A stretch of 64,000 nucleotides of DNA from Globodera rostochiensis (taxonomy: Eukaryota; Nematoda; Chromadorea; Rhabditida; Heteroderidae): the NCBI GenBank assembly GCA_018350325.1, contig JAEVLN010000001.1, forward strand, positions 4,865,254-4,929,253, given 5' to 3'. The notes under the pieces are model-generated. The model was not told the origin of the DNA and made no database searches. It saw only the letters and a list, made by a program, of their open reading frames with translations. A program made the position numbers and the translations under genes. This document shows, in pieces, positions 1 through 11,685 of this stretch. The first letter of the stretch is position 1, and every line of letters starts with the position of its first letter.

Positions 1-213
1 AATTCGCTTGCCGGAAGGTATTTCTGACCTCTGTGGATTGTGAACTATAAAAAGCATTCTTTTTTAGGGAATTTGGACCCACAAAATCTTCGCATTTACT
101 TTCAAATGGGGGGGAGTTGAGAAGGCCATCGTTGCACCAACAACAGCAAAAATGCGGAGGCGATTTGGGCAACTTTTGGCTGACGGTTAGTCATTTTGTT
201 TCGGTTTTTTAAA

Positions 214-3200
214 ATGCATTCAATCGATAAGATGGTCAAAGCGCGTGCGGAGACTTCCTCGCAAAGACAAAAGCTTCCGCTGGGGCTTAGTGCCGCAGAA
301 AAGCTGCAAAGCATTTGCCAACCGACGGATGGTCAACGGCAAAAACAAAAGGCTGATGAGTCTAATCAGTCAATTAGTAATTATCCGTACCGGAAGTACG
401 GAGGCGTAATTGAAACGGTGGCGATGAGACGAAATAATTATTTAATGGAAGCAGCCAGAACGTCGAGCCCGTCAGGGACGAGTACTCCGACAACAAATTC
501 GGGCAGAGCCACTCCAAACCTCCGGTTTGAACTTCGTCTGCTGGGCATAGTTTCATGGCATATGGCAAATTCAGAGCATTCAAATCGCCCTCTCCGTCCA
601 TCGTTGACCAGCCAAATGCGGACTTTCTGGACTTTGGCACTCCGTCGGCTAAAGATTTAAATAGGGAAAAGGAAAATCGAAAAGGCTGCGGGCGCTTTCC
701 GACCGCGAATGAGGAAGAGAAAAAAAGCATGGAATCTTCGGCAGATCGGCACGTAACGGGTGGACTCTCGACAAATCGATTGGGAATTCTTGAGAATGGA
801 CATGTTAAAACAAAGGCGAGACTGCGGAAGAGTCTGAGTCCTGACTATGTTTGATGAGGGGGGGGGGGCTCTTACAAATTGGGTCCACATCGGCACCTTC
901 AGATCAGTGATTGCTCCCAACAATCGCAGACATCGGCCAAACCGACTACGCTGCCCCAACCAACTCCAAAGCACAATTTGCGAGATAAGCTTATCAATGC
1001 CGGCTTTCCGGTCAGCCGACAGTCGACAAGTTTCTTCGGTGGAAATGCCAACAATCCTTTTTATGGGCAGAAGCAAACAGTTCATCTCCAGCAACAGCAG
1101 CAACATCAGCAGCAGCAGCAGCATCAACAACAAAATTCGTCTCCCAATTTCCCTCTCACAAACACCGTTATCTCCCGGGTCAGTCTGTTCGAGAAGCAGC
1201 AGGTCCTAATTAAAGACAAAATTGGTTACCAATCGGAAAGAACCTTCAGCAGAACTCGCCGAACTCGGCTTCCGTCCTCCAGTCTTCCCACCATTCGCAG
1301 CATTCGTTTGAAGCGAAACGACAACATTTGGACATTGTGAACGGACCTTCCGGCAACGGCCAATTGTCTCCCCGTTCGTCCGTTTTTCGTACAAAATCGG
1401 TGATTGTATTCGATTTTGATCATGTGGAGAAGGGCACTCCCGCAAAAGTATTGTGCAAGGAGGGGCATAAGTCGAACAATGTGATGATAAAAGCGCAGAA
1501 ACAGTGGAATAATGACAGAATGACGACACCAAATTGGACGCCCAAAACGGCAACAACAAAAAAAGAAGAAGTTATGGACAAAAGGACGAAAAAGGTGAGA
1601 AAAAATGACTAAAGAAACAAATTCTGATAGAAAGAAGCTTGGAACTAAAGCCGGGCGGAAGGAGAAGTAAAGTGGCGATAAAAAGCCGATAGCCTATCAA
1701 TCAGCCCTTCCCCAACATTCCAGACAATTTCCTCCGCTATTTCACGCCGATCACCCGTAAATTCCCCCCCCCCCCCCCTCTCCCTCCACTTTTCCCGTTT
1801 CTGCTGCTGTTGCTTTTACTGCCCCTCCCCAAGCCCCCCCCCCCCCATTTGCGCACCCACTTTCCTCCCCCCCTCCCATTTGCGCACCCACTCCCTCCCC
1901 CCCCTCCCATTTGCGCACCCTTTCCTCCCCCCCTCCCATTTGCGCACCCACTCCCTCCCCCCCCCCCTCCCATTTGCGCCCACTCCCTCCCCCCCCTCCC
2001 ATTTGCGCACCCACTTTCCTCCCCCCCCCCCCCCCTCCCATTCGCGCACCCCCCCCCCCCTCCCCCATTCGCGCACCCACCCCCCCCCTTTAAGCCTCAA
2101 ACCTCATTCTATCGCACCTCATTAAGACGCGTCAGTCCCAAAATTCCCACACCTAACAAAACAAATCAGTTGGGCGTAAAAATGCAAAATAATGTAAAGG
2201 AAACGTATAAATGTTGTGTGGAATTGGTGGGATATTTTGCTGGTGGAGCGAATTAATCGAATGGATGAATGGGCGCATTCGCAGATCGATCGACCGTCAG
2301 CAGAAACATTTATTTTTGCAATCGCTTTTTATTGGGAAGAATTTTGCGCACATTCACAAAAATTTATTTATTTTCTTTCCTTTAAAACGTCGCTTTTACT
2401 TTCGATTAAAAACAAAACAAAAAAGCAAGCCTCACCCAACACTCCGACAGCGAATGAATGTTTTACGCCCCCCTCCTCTTCTCAATCAGCTGCCGTTAGC
2501 TGCTGCTGTGTAATTGGATTAGCCATCCCCGCAAGGGATGAATTGGAATGCGACATCCGTCCCATCCTATCCCATCCAATGCCCAACATTGCCTTCCAGA
2601 TTCCCCAAAGGACAGAACAATTCGCATTTCGGAACCTAACCGATCGGAAACATCGGAAACAGCAAAATGTGAATATTTGCATTGTCTCATAAATATTTGT
2701 CGCCTTCTTCTCTCTCTTTACTCTTTTCCAGTCCCCTGCCAACTGCTGGCCATCACCAACCAGCTAGCTCATCAACAGAGATACTCACTCACCCAAACTG
2801 GTGGGAGGTGGTGGACAAACAATCCCTCCTCCCCCCCCCCTCTCCCCCCCTCCCTCCCCCCCCCTCTCCCCCTCCCTCCCCCCCCCCCCCCGCCCCTCCC
2901 TCCCCCCCCGCCCCTCCCTCCCCCTTTACCCCCCCCCCCCCCGCCTCCCTCCCGCCCCTCCCTCCCCCCCCGCCTCCCTCCCGCCCCCCCCCGCCAAGTC
3001 CACCACGTCCATTCATCCCTTCTCCGTCAGTTCGCTTCCCCCCTTGCGGCATTTAAGTTGCCCGCTGCTCCTATTGGAGAGTTGAGAGTGGCGCGTCCTC
3101 AAATCCAAACTCTCTTTCCTTCTGATCCTCCGATCGAATGTCCGCGTCAGGGACCCCTCGACAAAACAAAAGGAAATCGCCGCTGGCAAATGGGAGAGGG

Positions 3201-6200
3201 TCATAACTTGGCCAAGAAACACATTAGCGGACGCGAGCAGCTGGTGTTTTGGTCGTTGGAAGAGTGAGTGAGTGAGTGACCTATGGGGGGGGGGGATCAT
3301 CGGACATTTGGCCCCGGGGGCAGTCAGAAGGGATGGGTTGGGTTGCATCTGGTCCGACCCACTCAACTCTCCTCTCCCTCTCAAATTCATTTATTCCTTT
3401 GCGTCCGATGTCCATTTATTTATTCCTTCAACCACCTATAAATTTGATCTTCCATTCATCCTTTCCCATCGTCCCTTCCCTTTTACACGCTGATTTGTGG
3501 GAGGAAGACGATGTTTGATCACTTTTGAAAACTTCTCCCCCCCCCCCCCCCCCCCCACTGTCTCATCTTCATCGGTTCGGTTTTTGGGGTTTGAATGAAT
3601 CTGTCCTCTTCCTCCCCCGTTCAAGCAGATTGCCTTTTCTTCTCCTCCTTTCTTCCGATTCCATGAACTTTTTCTTCACTTCTCATCATTTAATTTGTCG
3701 AAAGAATCTTGGGAATCAAAAGTCCCTAATGATAATACCCTCCGGCGTTTCTGCAATTCCATTCCTTCCATTGGCATCATCAAAGCAACTGACAATTGTT
3801 GTTGCTTTTCTCTTAGCATCGCTCTTTTCACCAAAAAATTTCATTCCATTCCCTTCGCTTATTCAACATGAAGAGCCATTTGAAACAGTAAATGTGCCAA
3901 TCATCTTCCCAAAGGAGCGACGGTTTAAGAGAACGAAGGCCATCCCCCGAGGCGTCCCCATTTTAGACAACTTTTGTTGCCTCCGGCACATCTGACGGCC
4001 CTTTTGCAGTCCATTAGCTGCATGCCGTCCCTCTCCAACTTGAGTGTCCTTCCCCGCACATTCATCCGTCCTGTCTCTCGAGAGTCTCGCCGTCCACTTT
4101 AATCTCTCTCCTCTATCTCAACGAAGCGACAACATCTCTTTATTTATTTTAATGTTAGGAGCGAGCCAATTTCGAAGGTAATGAATGAATTGGTCTTTTC
4201 CTTCCCTTAAAGTTCATATTAAACTGTCGCAATTCCTATTTCGTTCTTCGTTCTTTTAGCATATTTTTTGGATTGATTAATCGCTTTGCAATTTTTATCG
4301 GGAATGCCACTCCATTAGCGATGGCTCCGACTTTTTCTTCTCATTTGGTCGTTCAAATTGACAATCTTTCGCAAATGCTGCACAATCACCAGCGAGCTCC
4401 AATTGTGGTTAGCGAGCTGGACTCGGAAATTGAGTCGGGGGAGGAGCGGGACGACATGGAAGAGCTGAACGACTTCACATCGCTGCTGATGCCAGCGGCT
4501 AGAAAAAGCGCCGCCAGACGTCTCGGGGCACTGAATAGGCGAGTCTTTTCATTGAATTTCCTTTTTATTTCGCATCATTCACTTTCAGTCCGATTGCCAA
4601 AAAGCATCAGGAAGGGAAACAAAAGAAGCAGAACACCCAGAGGAACAGTGTGCCCGCCAGCAAATTTCCGGTGATCGACGAGGATCTGCTAATGCTGGCC
4701 ACACGAAGACTTCCCATCGACGGATTTTCGGCAATTCCTCCGCCAAATCTGTGCCGTCTTATCACAAATGTGTCTGAGGCGCGGTGGACGACCAAAAAGC
4801 CGATGGAGCACGCCAAATCGCTGTTGGAGCATCGTCCGCAGAAAGAACGGCCAAAATCTGTTGGGCATTTGCCAATTCCGAGGGGAGCGAACTGCGAGTT
4901 CTCTCAAGCACCTGCCCAAAATATGATGCGGAAAAACCATTCGGAGCGTATCCGGATAAACGCCCCAGGCAACCCCATAGCCCACGGCACATTGCCAAGG
5001 CTTAACGAAGAAGCGGCGCTGAGACGCATGTCGGCAGCGTCCGGCTTTACAACCACCGTGGAGGAGTCCGCCAATTGCGACTGCACTTCGCTTGCATTTG
5101 CAGCATTTCGTTCTAATTGGATGATGGCGATGAGACGGAAGAAATGGCAGGCGAAGCAACGGACGGAGGAGGGTGACGACGCGTACAGCAAGGCGTCGCT
5201 TCCATTAACTCGAACACCCGACTCGGCCACCAACGACTCGGGAATTTCCACTTCCTCGTCCGTCTCCAGCCGGTCCACCTTGTTGGCCGACACAGCTCAG
5301 TGTCGCCTGCACTTACCGAGGCTCCAAACATCGAAATTGAGCTGTTCTCGATGCGGCGTCCAAATTAGTCTGCCACCAAAAGGTTCTCCCGTTGGCGGGA
5401 ACAGAATGACGGACTCAATTTTTCGTCGTCGCCGGAGGCGTTGGCTAAGCTATTTTCTGGGGAACATGATGCGAATTCTCGAGAAGGAGAAGCCGAACGA
5501 TGTACAAAAAGAGCGACATTGTTGCCATGGAGCGGGCGTTGATTTGAAACTGTTGACGGTACCGGCAACAGCACAATCGCGAAACATCGCATTTACTGTC
5601 CCGCTAATAAACGTTCAAATGGCCCAGGAGAATGATGGGAAAGCAGCGGTAAGCGAACACCGAAACCAAATTAATTGGGGGGAGGGGGGGGGGATTTGAA
5701 AGTTAATTAGGTAATGAGGGCGAGTGAATGGTTGCAAAGTGTGAAAGCGGGGGATGGGATGGGGCAGGTGGCGGTGATCCGATGCGATCGGAGGGGAGGG
5801 GGGGAGGCGGCAAAGTGTGCTTCACTCTGAGAGAGCCGTTTGATCAATGCTTGATGGAAGAAGAATCATTGTGTGAGTGATTTGCTCCCTCTTTTTCTCT
5901 CCCCTCTTTTTCCTTTCACTTTTTCAAAAAGTTTTCTCCGTTTTTATTTGTGTTTGTGTGTATATATCTCAAGCCAATTTATTCGTCTCCCGCGTCCTGC
6001 AAAGCCTTCCTTTGCACACAAATCCCTCAAACGCCAAACTTCTGCGATTATACATTTATTTCCCTTCCAATCACTTGCTTCGGAACATTTCCTGCTGCTG
6101 CTGCTAAGCTGGCTTCTGTTTTTTTGATCAATGGCCCTTTCTCCATGCGCTTCTTTGATTGATCCGACCCGTCGATGGGCATTCGTCGCACTTTCCCAAC

Positions 6201-7417
6201 GCAATTGATCAGCAACTGTTTGACCCCATCGTTGCGGCATGGTCCGAGATTATTCGAAGATTTACGAAAGCAACAAATCCCTACAATTTGATGAGCGCCG
6301 GAAAGATTTTCTGTTGGGGTTTCCGTCGTCGTCCTCCCTCTCAGCTCCCTCGGCCATGTCAATGACAAACATTTCACTGGCACTTTGCCAACATGAAAAG
6401 GATGGTCAAGACAGTGCAGTCCAAAAATTTGCACTTCGATTGTCGTCCAGTTCAAACGCGGCATGCTCTTCTGTGCCTTCAACAAGCTCAGCAAGAGCAA
6501 ATGGAGGGGCTAACGGCGATGTCTTTGAGTTGGAAGCGCGAAAGGGACGACCAGTAAACAGTTACGGGCGGACGGCGTTAACAAAAGCGGTTCGACACAG
6601 TTTGGCATCGGCAAATCAAGCCGCCCCAGCAATCTCGGCATCTCCCCCCAGGGAATATTCACCTCAGCAGAAGGAATATTGTGTCAGGAGACCAATATTT
6701 CCCAAATCAATATTTCTGAGAAAAGCGCAGCAGCTGAGGAAAGAATGGAGTTGGGCAACAAACGGCGGAAGGGAAACGACGCTTTCGGGGACGAAGTCAG
6801 AAGAGAAGCGGCCGGATGAGAGGAGAGAAGCATCGGAAAACAGTCGGAGGGACGAACTAATGGAAGAAGAAGTAAATGGGAGGGAGGAGGAGGAGGAGGA
6901 GGATGAAGAGGAGGAGGAAGAGAGCGAGGAGGAAGAAGATGAGGATGAAAAGGAAGAGAGTGACGGAACGAGCTGTTGGAGCGGAGTCTCCAGCAGCAGC
7001 AACCCAAGTCGGAGCTTAAGCATGAGCCGGTCGGTGACCAAATCCCCCTCAGTGGCACTTTGTCTTTCAATGCCATCCGGCGAGTTGCCACCGATGCAAC
7101 CGCTAAATTACCACCAATGGCGAAGGTCGCCGGACAATGTGTCCCCGGTAGACCGTTTGAGAGTGGACGAAGTGAATTTCACATTTCGCATCTGGGCAAA
7201 GGTCGTTTCAAGTGGGGAAAGGGGTGCCTTGGGGTTTGGGGAAATCAGAAAAAGATGCTTTTACATTTTTACATTTCGTTTCATTTTACAGCCTGAAACC
7301 TCGGCCGAAAACAACTCAGGGCCAAATGCGAGCGGTGACAAGAGTCCCAGATGGTGCGCGGATCCCAATGATGCGATTAAGAAAGGGAATCGACTGCAGT
7401 GGGAGAGATCAAAAAAG
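214..7417 (+). CDS. N-terminal disordered exons, probably of the downstream PP2A B'' regulatory subunit gene
   Basis: No catalytic domain is recognised. Exons join in phase at canonical sites: about 214-524, 575-848, 903-1202 and 1250-1594, then a long intron to about 4280-4542, 4589-5649 and 6239-7417. The first visible Met is at 214, but the true 5' end may lie left of the window. The product is low complexity: Ser/Thr/Pro-rich, a Gln-rich tract near 1090-1130, and an acidic Glu/Asp run near 6885-6960. A 90-bp intron-like insert (7202-7291) sits inside an open frame. The last exon ends AAGAG|gtaggc, and the next acceptor at 8131-8133 restores the frame used by the PP2A B'' core, so one gene is inferred, resembling long vertebrate PPP2R3A isoforms with disordered N-termini. 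Phase does not close cleanly between 4589 and 5640, where two frames look coding. It could instead be a separate gene. Confidence 0.45.
1757..2095. repeat. Poly-C-rich minisatellite, unit about 30 bp
   Basis: The core CCCATTTGCGCACCCACT, followed by a run of C, recurs about nine times with variable C-run lengths. It lies in the long intron (1595 to about 4280) of the N-terminal PP2A-type gene. The rest of that intron is pyrimidine-rich and shows no convincing exon. Confidence 0.9.
2823..2996. repeat. Poly-C/CCT low-complexity tract
   Basis: About 170 bp consist almost only of C runs broken by T, A or CG, within the same long intron. The open frames over it are low-complexity Pro/Ser/Leu readings and are not supported as genes. 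Confidence 0.9.
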
Positions 7418-7452
7418 AGGTAGGCGGAAGATAAAGGATGAGAGAAAGAATA

Positions 7453-8092
7453 GGAGTGGAAGGATGAATGAGAGAGTGGAAGGATGAATGAGAGAGTGGA
7501 AGGATGAATGAGAGGGTGGAAGGATGAATGAGAGAGTGGAAGGATGAATGAGAGAGTGGAAGGATGAATGAGAGGGTGGAAGGATGAATGAGAGGGTGGA
7601 AGGATGAATGAGAGAGTGGAAGGATGAATGAGAGAGTGGAAGGATGAATGAGAGAGTGGAAGGATGAATGAGAGAGTGGAAGGATGAATGAGAGGGTGGA
7701 AGGATGAATGAGAGAGTGGAAGGATGAATGAGAGGGTGGAAGGATGAATGAGAGGGTGGAAGGATGAATGAGAGAGTGGAAGGATGAATGAGAGAGTGGA
7801 AGGATGAATGAGAGAGTGGAAGGATGAATGAGAGAGTGGAAGGATGAATGAGAGGGTGGAAGGATGAATGAGAGAGTGGAAGGATGAATGAGAGAGTGGA
7901 AGGATAAATGAGAGAGTGGAAGGATGAATGAGAGAGTGGAAGGATGAATGAGAGGGTGGAAGGATGAATGAGAGAGTGGAAGGATGAATGAGAGGGTGGA
8001 AGGATGAATGAGAGAGTGGAAGGATGAATGAGAGAGTGGAAGGATGAATGAGAGAGTGGAAGGATGAATGAGAGAGTGGAAGGATGAATGAG
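7453..8092. repeat. 20-bp minisatellite, about 32 copies, intronic
   Basis: The unit GTGGAAGGATGAATGAGAGA repeats head to tail with almost perfect 20-bp periodicity. Variation is nearly confined to one base (GAGAGAGTGG versus GAGAGGGTGG). It sits between the donor after 7417 and the acceptor at 8131-8133, so it makes up most of one intron. Confidence 0.97.
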
Positions 8093-8133
8093 AAAGAAGA
8101 GAGAGTGGAAGGATGAAACGAAATAAGTTTTAG

Positions 8134-11100
8134 TGGAAGTGCCTCATCAATTATGGTGCAGCATCAGCAGCTGATCAACGGATTGATCACCCCAATGGTG
8201 GTGAATTCCACCAAAGTACCGCAGGCCCAGTTCATAACAGCCTCTGTCAGTTCAATCGTTTCGGGAGCGACTAAACTCCCAGAAAAGTTGCTGGGCAAAG
8301 ATGCCGCGGAAGAGACAGAATTGCCAACGCGGAATGAGCCGGAGGGCATCGAGGAAATGGACATTCGCGTTGCGGGCAAGCTGGCCGCATCTCCAAGGTT
8401 GGCACTAATCGGATCGGACAAAGTGATCGGACTGATCTTTCCCTTTCTCTCGAGATTTCACTTTTCGGCGGGTCGGCCGGTGAGCAGAGAAGAGAATGAG
8501 CGCGTGCTGCTCAGAATTCGCGAACTGTTCGAATCCCGTCCTCGTGCTCAGCTGCTATTGGACGACTTCGACGAACTCTGTAGACGCATGGACTTTGCCG
8601 TTTACAGCAAAGTCGGGCCCCCCAACTCTCCCCCCCCCGCACATTCTTTCGTCCCCTTCAGAGAGCGGTATTCGACGCTTGCTGTTGCTCCAACGGACTT
8701 CCCGTTCTGCCCATATTGGCCTCAACTTTGGGGGACGTGGCGGAGGGCGCGGAAAAGGCTGAGAGCGATGCGCGGGGCGTTCCCATCGACTTCAACCAGT
8801 TTTGCGTTTATTGGAATCGGTCAATTTGTGCTGAAAAAGCACTAAACCGTCAATTGTGCTTGCATTTCAGAATGATCTCAGAGGCCCATGACGAGGCCTC
8901 ACGCTTTGTTTTCACATTGAGTGCCGTGAGACACTCTCATCAGAGTCTAACGCCGCCGCAGCAACGGCATATTCTCAGCGAAGACTTCGTGCCGATGATG
9001 ATGGATCTCATTTTGGTACTGTTTCCCCAAAGTTCCTATCGAAGAGCTTCCGTCATCAACATTCACAGACACACCCTGGACTTCATTTTCTGAAGGAAGC
9101 CCCTCAGTTCTACAGTCGATATGCCGATGTGGTGAGAGGGGTGCCTTTTTGTTAAAAATTTCCTCATCGACTTTCTCGTGCAACAATGCCCACAATAATT
9201 AACACCTTTGCTCAAACAAATAAAAAGAAGATTTATTTGTTTTTGAATCGTTTGCCGGGGTTTTGAGTTTTTCCGATGACATCCCTGCTGGATGGAAGCA
9301 GGCAATAACCTGTGGTTAAATGACCCTAATTTGTAAGCTCGTGGTTATTAATCTCTTATGATTCCCCCCCCCCCATCGAATCACAAATTGCCCCAAAAGG
9401 TGATCGTACGCATCTTCTGGAACGTCAATCGGTCGTGGACGGGCAAAATCTCAGCCAATGAACTGAGGCGATCCAACTTCCTTCAGGTAACATTGGCAAA
9501 AGTTACTTGCCCTCCAAGTAGCACGGCTGGTTAAGACCTTTCGGATGCTGGACGAAGTGCAAGACATTAACAAGGTCAGCATAAGAATTAAATAAATTCT
9601 TTAAATTAAATAAATTCTTTCAAATTAAATATTATCAATTAAGGTGACCGACTTCTTCAGCTACGAACATTTCTACGTCACTTACTGCAAGTTCTGGGAG
9701 TTGGACACCGGTAAACCGAACAATTTGCACACGACGGGCAATAAATAGTCCAAAGTGTTCAGACCACGACATGATAATTTCGCGAGATGACATGCGGCGA
9801 CACTGCAATGGGCACGAACTTTCATTTCCTCAAAGGCCATGCGTATTTTTATTCGCTTATTTCAGGGCTTTGACTGATCGAATCATCGATCGGATATTCT
9901 CCGCCGCCGTTATTCGAACTCCGCCGGAACAACGGACCGTGCCACAGCCGATGGGGCCCATTCGGCAACAGCCCATCGAGGCAATTGGTTTCGAAGGTCA
10001 AACATTTGGCACCATTTTTAGGCCATCCAAAAGATGAAATGATCGAAATGTTCAGATTTTGTGTGCTTTTTGCTTGCCGAGGAGGACAAACGGCACCCGA
10101 CGAGGTTTCATTCAGCGCCGAATATTTGTGAATAAAATGGCATTAAGCATTGAGTATTGGTTCCGATGCATCGATTTGGACGGAGACGGCCAAATTTCGT
10201 TGTACGAAATGGAATACTTTTATGAAGCAATTGAACAGAAATTGCTAGCCAAAGTTTGGAATTTCATAATTCACAAAATATTCGCCGCGTTTAGGGAATG
10301 GAAACTTTGGCACTTCGTGACGTGATCTGTAATGTGAGTTAGCTAGCATTTGCTGTTCTTTTCTGATCAGCTGCCGCTTCAGCTGCTCGATTCGATCTTT
10401 CCCGAAAACGGACATTTCGTCACGAGAATGGACTTGAAAAGGTTGGCTTGGCATTTGTGGTGAATTGTTGTTGACAATTGGCTCGTTGTCTCAGGTCCGG
10501 GCTGTCCCATCGCTTCTTCAACACATTTGTCAATTGGATCAAGTACGTGGACCAGGAGTCGTCGGACGGCGACAGAGCGTCCGTAAAGGTCGCTTTTTAA
10601 TGTTAGCATTCAATTGGTGAAAAGCCGCTTAAGACCAATGAGGACAAGGAGCTCAGCGATTGGGAAATGTTTTGCTTATCCGAATACGAACTGTAAATAA
10701 TGGGAAACGAAACAAATAATTTGTGTCTTTAGGCTGATGAGTGAGACGGAACAGACGAGCAATGAGGGGGACGTGGACGACGAGAATGTACGTAATGAAT
10801 GAGTTGGGGGGGGGGGGAATATGTACAAATAGTTGGGGGGGGGGTAAATATGTACAATTAGTTGGAGGGGGGGGGGGGGGGGGTAAATATGTACAAGAGT
10901 TGGGGGGGGGGGTGAATATGTACAAATAGTTGGGGGGGGGGGGGTAAATATGTACAATTATGGGGGGGGGGGGGGTAAATATGTACAATTAGTTGGAGGG
11001 GGGGGGGGGTGAATATGTAAGTTGGGGGGGGGGGGGGGGGGGGGGTAACGGCGTATTTCGAGTTGGACTCACTTTTTGCATTGCAGCGATGTGATTCTGG

Positions 11101-11237
11101 ATGATGAGGAAGAGGACGGCGAACGTGTGCCTATCGCAGACGACAAAAGGCCGCGGGTGGACGAGAATGGCCCTGTGGGGGAAAATGTGTTCTCGACGAC
11201 CCTCCAGCGGCAGCAGACCGCCAAGGCACTGATGTAG
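8134..11237 (+). CDS. Protein phosphatase 2A regulatory subunit B'' (PR72/PR130 family), conserved core
   Basis: B'' subunits bind the PP2A A/C core and direct it to substrates under calcium control. Exons that splice in phase are 8134-8611, 8662-8819, 8871-9015, 9069-9131, 9400-9486, 9536-9574, 9644-9710, 9763-9996 (possibly with a further intron), 10056-10104, 10148-10253, 10295-10333, 10383-10441, 10495-10588, 10625-10692, 10733-10787 and about 11109-11237. Family landmarks appear in order: [89 protein letters not shown], then the canonical EF-hand [12 protein letters not shown] near 10172. An earlier EF-like loop [12 protein letters not shown] lacks the final Glu. The acidic tail ends [13 protein letters not shown]. 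The last acceptor is uncertain: the best-looking AG (11086) breaks the frame, so AG at 11108 is preferred. Identity is secure; which B'' paralogue is not. Confidence 0.93.
10802..11046. repeat. G-run minisatellite in the last PP2A B'' intron
   Basis: Seven or eight units of about 30 bp combine a 9-22 bp run of G with TAAATATGTACAATTAGTTG. The repeat fills nearly the whole last intron and may explain why the acceptor there is hard to place. Confidence 0.92.
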
Positions 11238-11440
11238 AACAAATAGGGGCCATGGCCAAACCATTCAAAAGATCATTCAACTCCCAAATTCACCCAATTG
11301 CTCACATCACAATGCGACAGAGTCCCAGTCAACCTCACAGATTGGTCAAATTCGTCACTATTAGATTGCGCAACCTTTCCGTTTACAGTCATGTACAGCT
11401 TTTTGTTGTTATTTCACATGAAACCTCAAATATAAAAAGC

Positions 11441-11446
11441 AATAAA
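11441..11446 (+). terminator. Polyadenylation signal AATAAA of the PP2A B'' gene
   Basis: A canonical AATAAA lies about 200 bp after the stop at 11235-11237, the only good signal in the short spacer. Confidence 0.55.
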
Positions 11447-11466
11447 CTAAAATATGCGGCAAAACA

Positions 11467-11472
11467 TTTATT
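11467..11472 (-). terminator. Polyadenylation signal of the talin-like gene
   Basis: TTTATT on the + strand reads AATAAA on the - strand, about 215 bp past the stop at 11686-11688. It lies only some 20 bp from the signal of the convergent gene, so the two 3' UTRs probably overlap. Confidence 0.5.
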
Positions 11473-11685
11473 AAGTTTTGTGCACTTCAATCATCGAACA
11501 GAGCTTAACGAGGGGAGGAGGGGGTGGGGAATCGAAAAAAATAAAAATTTAATTATATTTTGAAACGCAATTGCTAACAATCTATTGCTGATAATTTGAA
11601 CATCACTCATAATGGCCGGCAGTTTCCGTCACTTTTCTATCGACTCGGGCAATTTGCGTCGCCCTCCTCTCCTCAAGCTGTTCGA

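Noticed and set aside
1751..2256. Gly-rich and Pro-rich open frames on both strands
   Set aside because: They are shadows of poly-C repeats; all frames are open there and no splice or domain evidence exists.
6664..7041. Ser-rich - strand frame
   Set aside because: It is the antisense of the Glu-rich coding tract on the + strand.
7453..8092. CRISPR-like array
   Set aside because: There are no unique spacers; it is a contiguous 20-bp tandem repeat in a eukaryotic intron.
9487..9502. A 16-bp GT-AG intron in the PP2A B'' gene
   Set aside because: It would keep the frame, but a normal 49-bp intron (9487-9535) also does and restores the exact family alignment ([14 protein letters not shown]).
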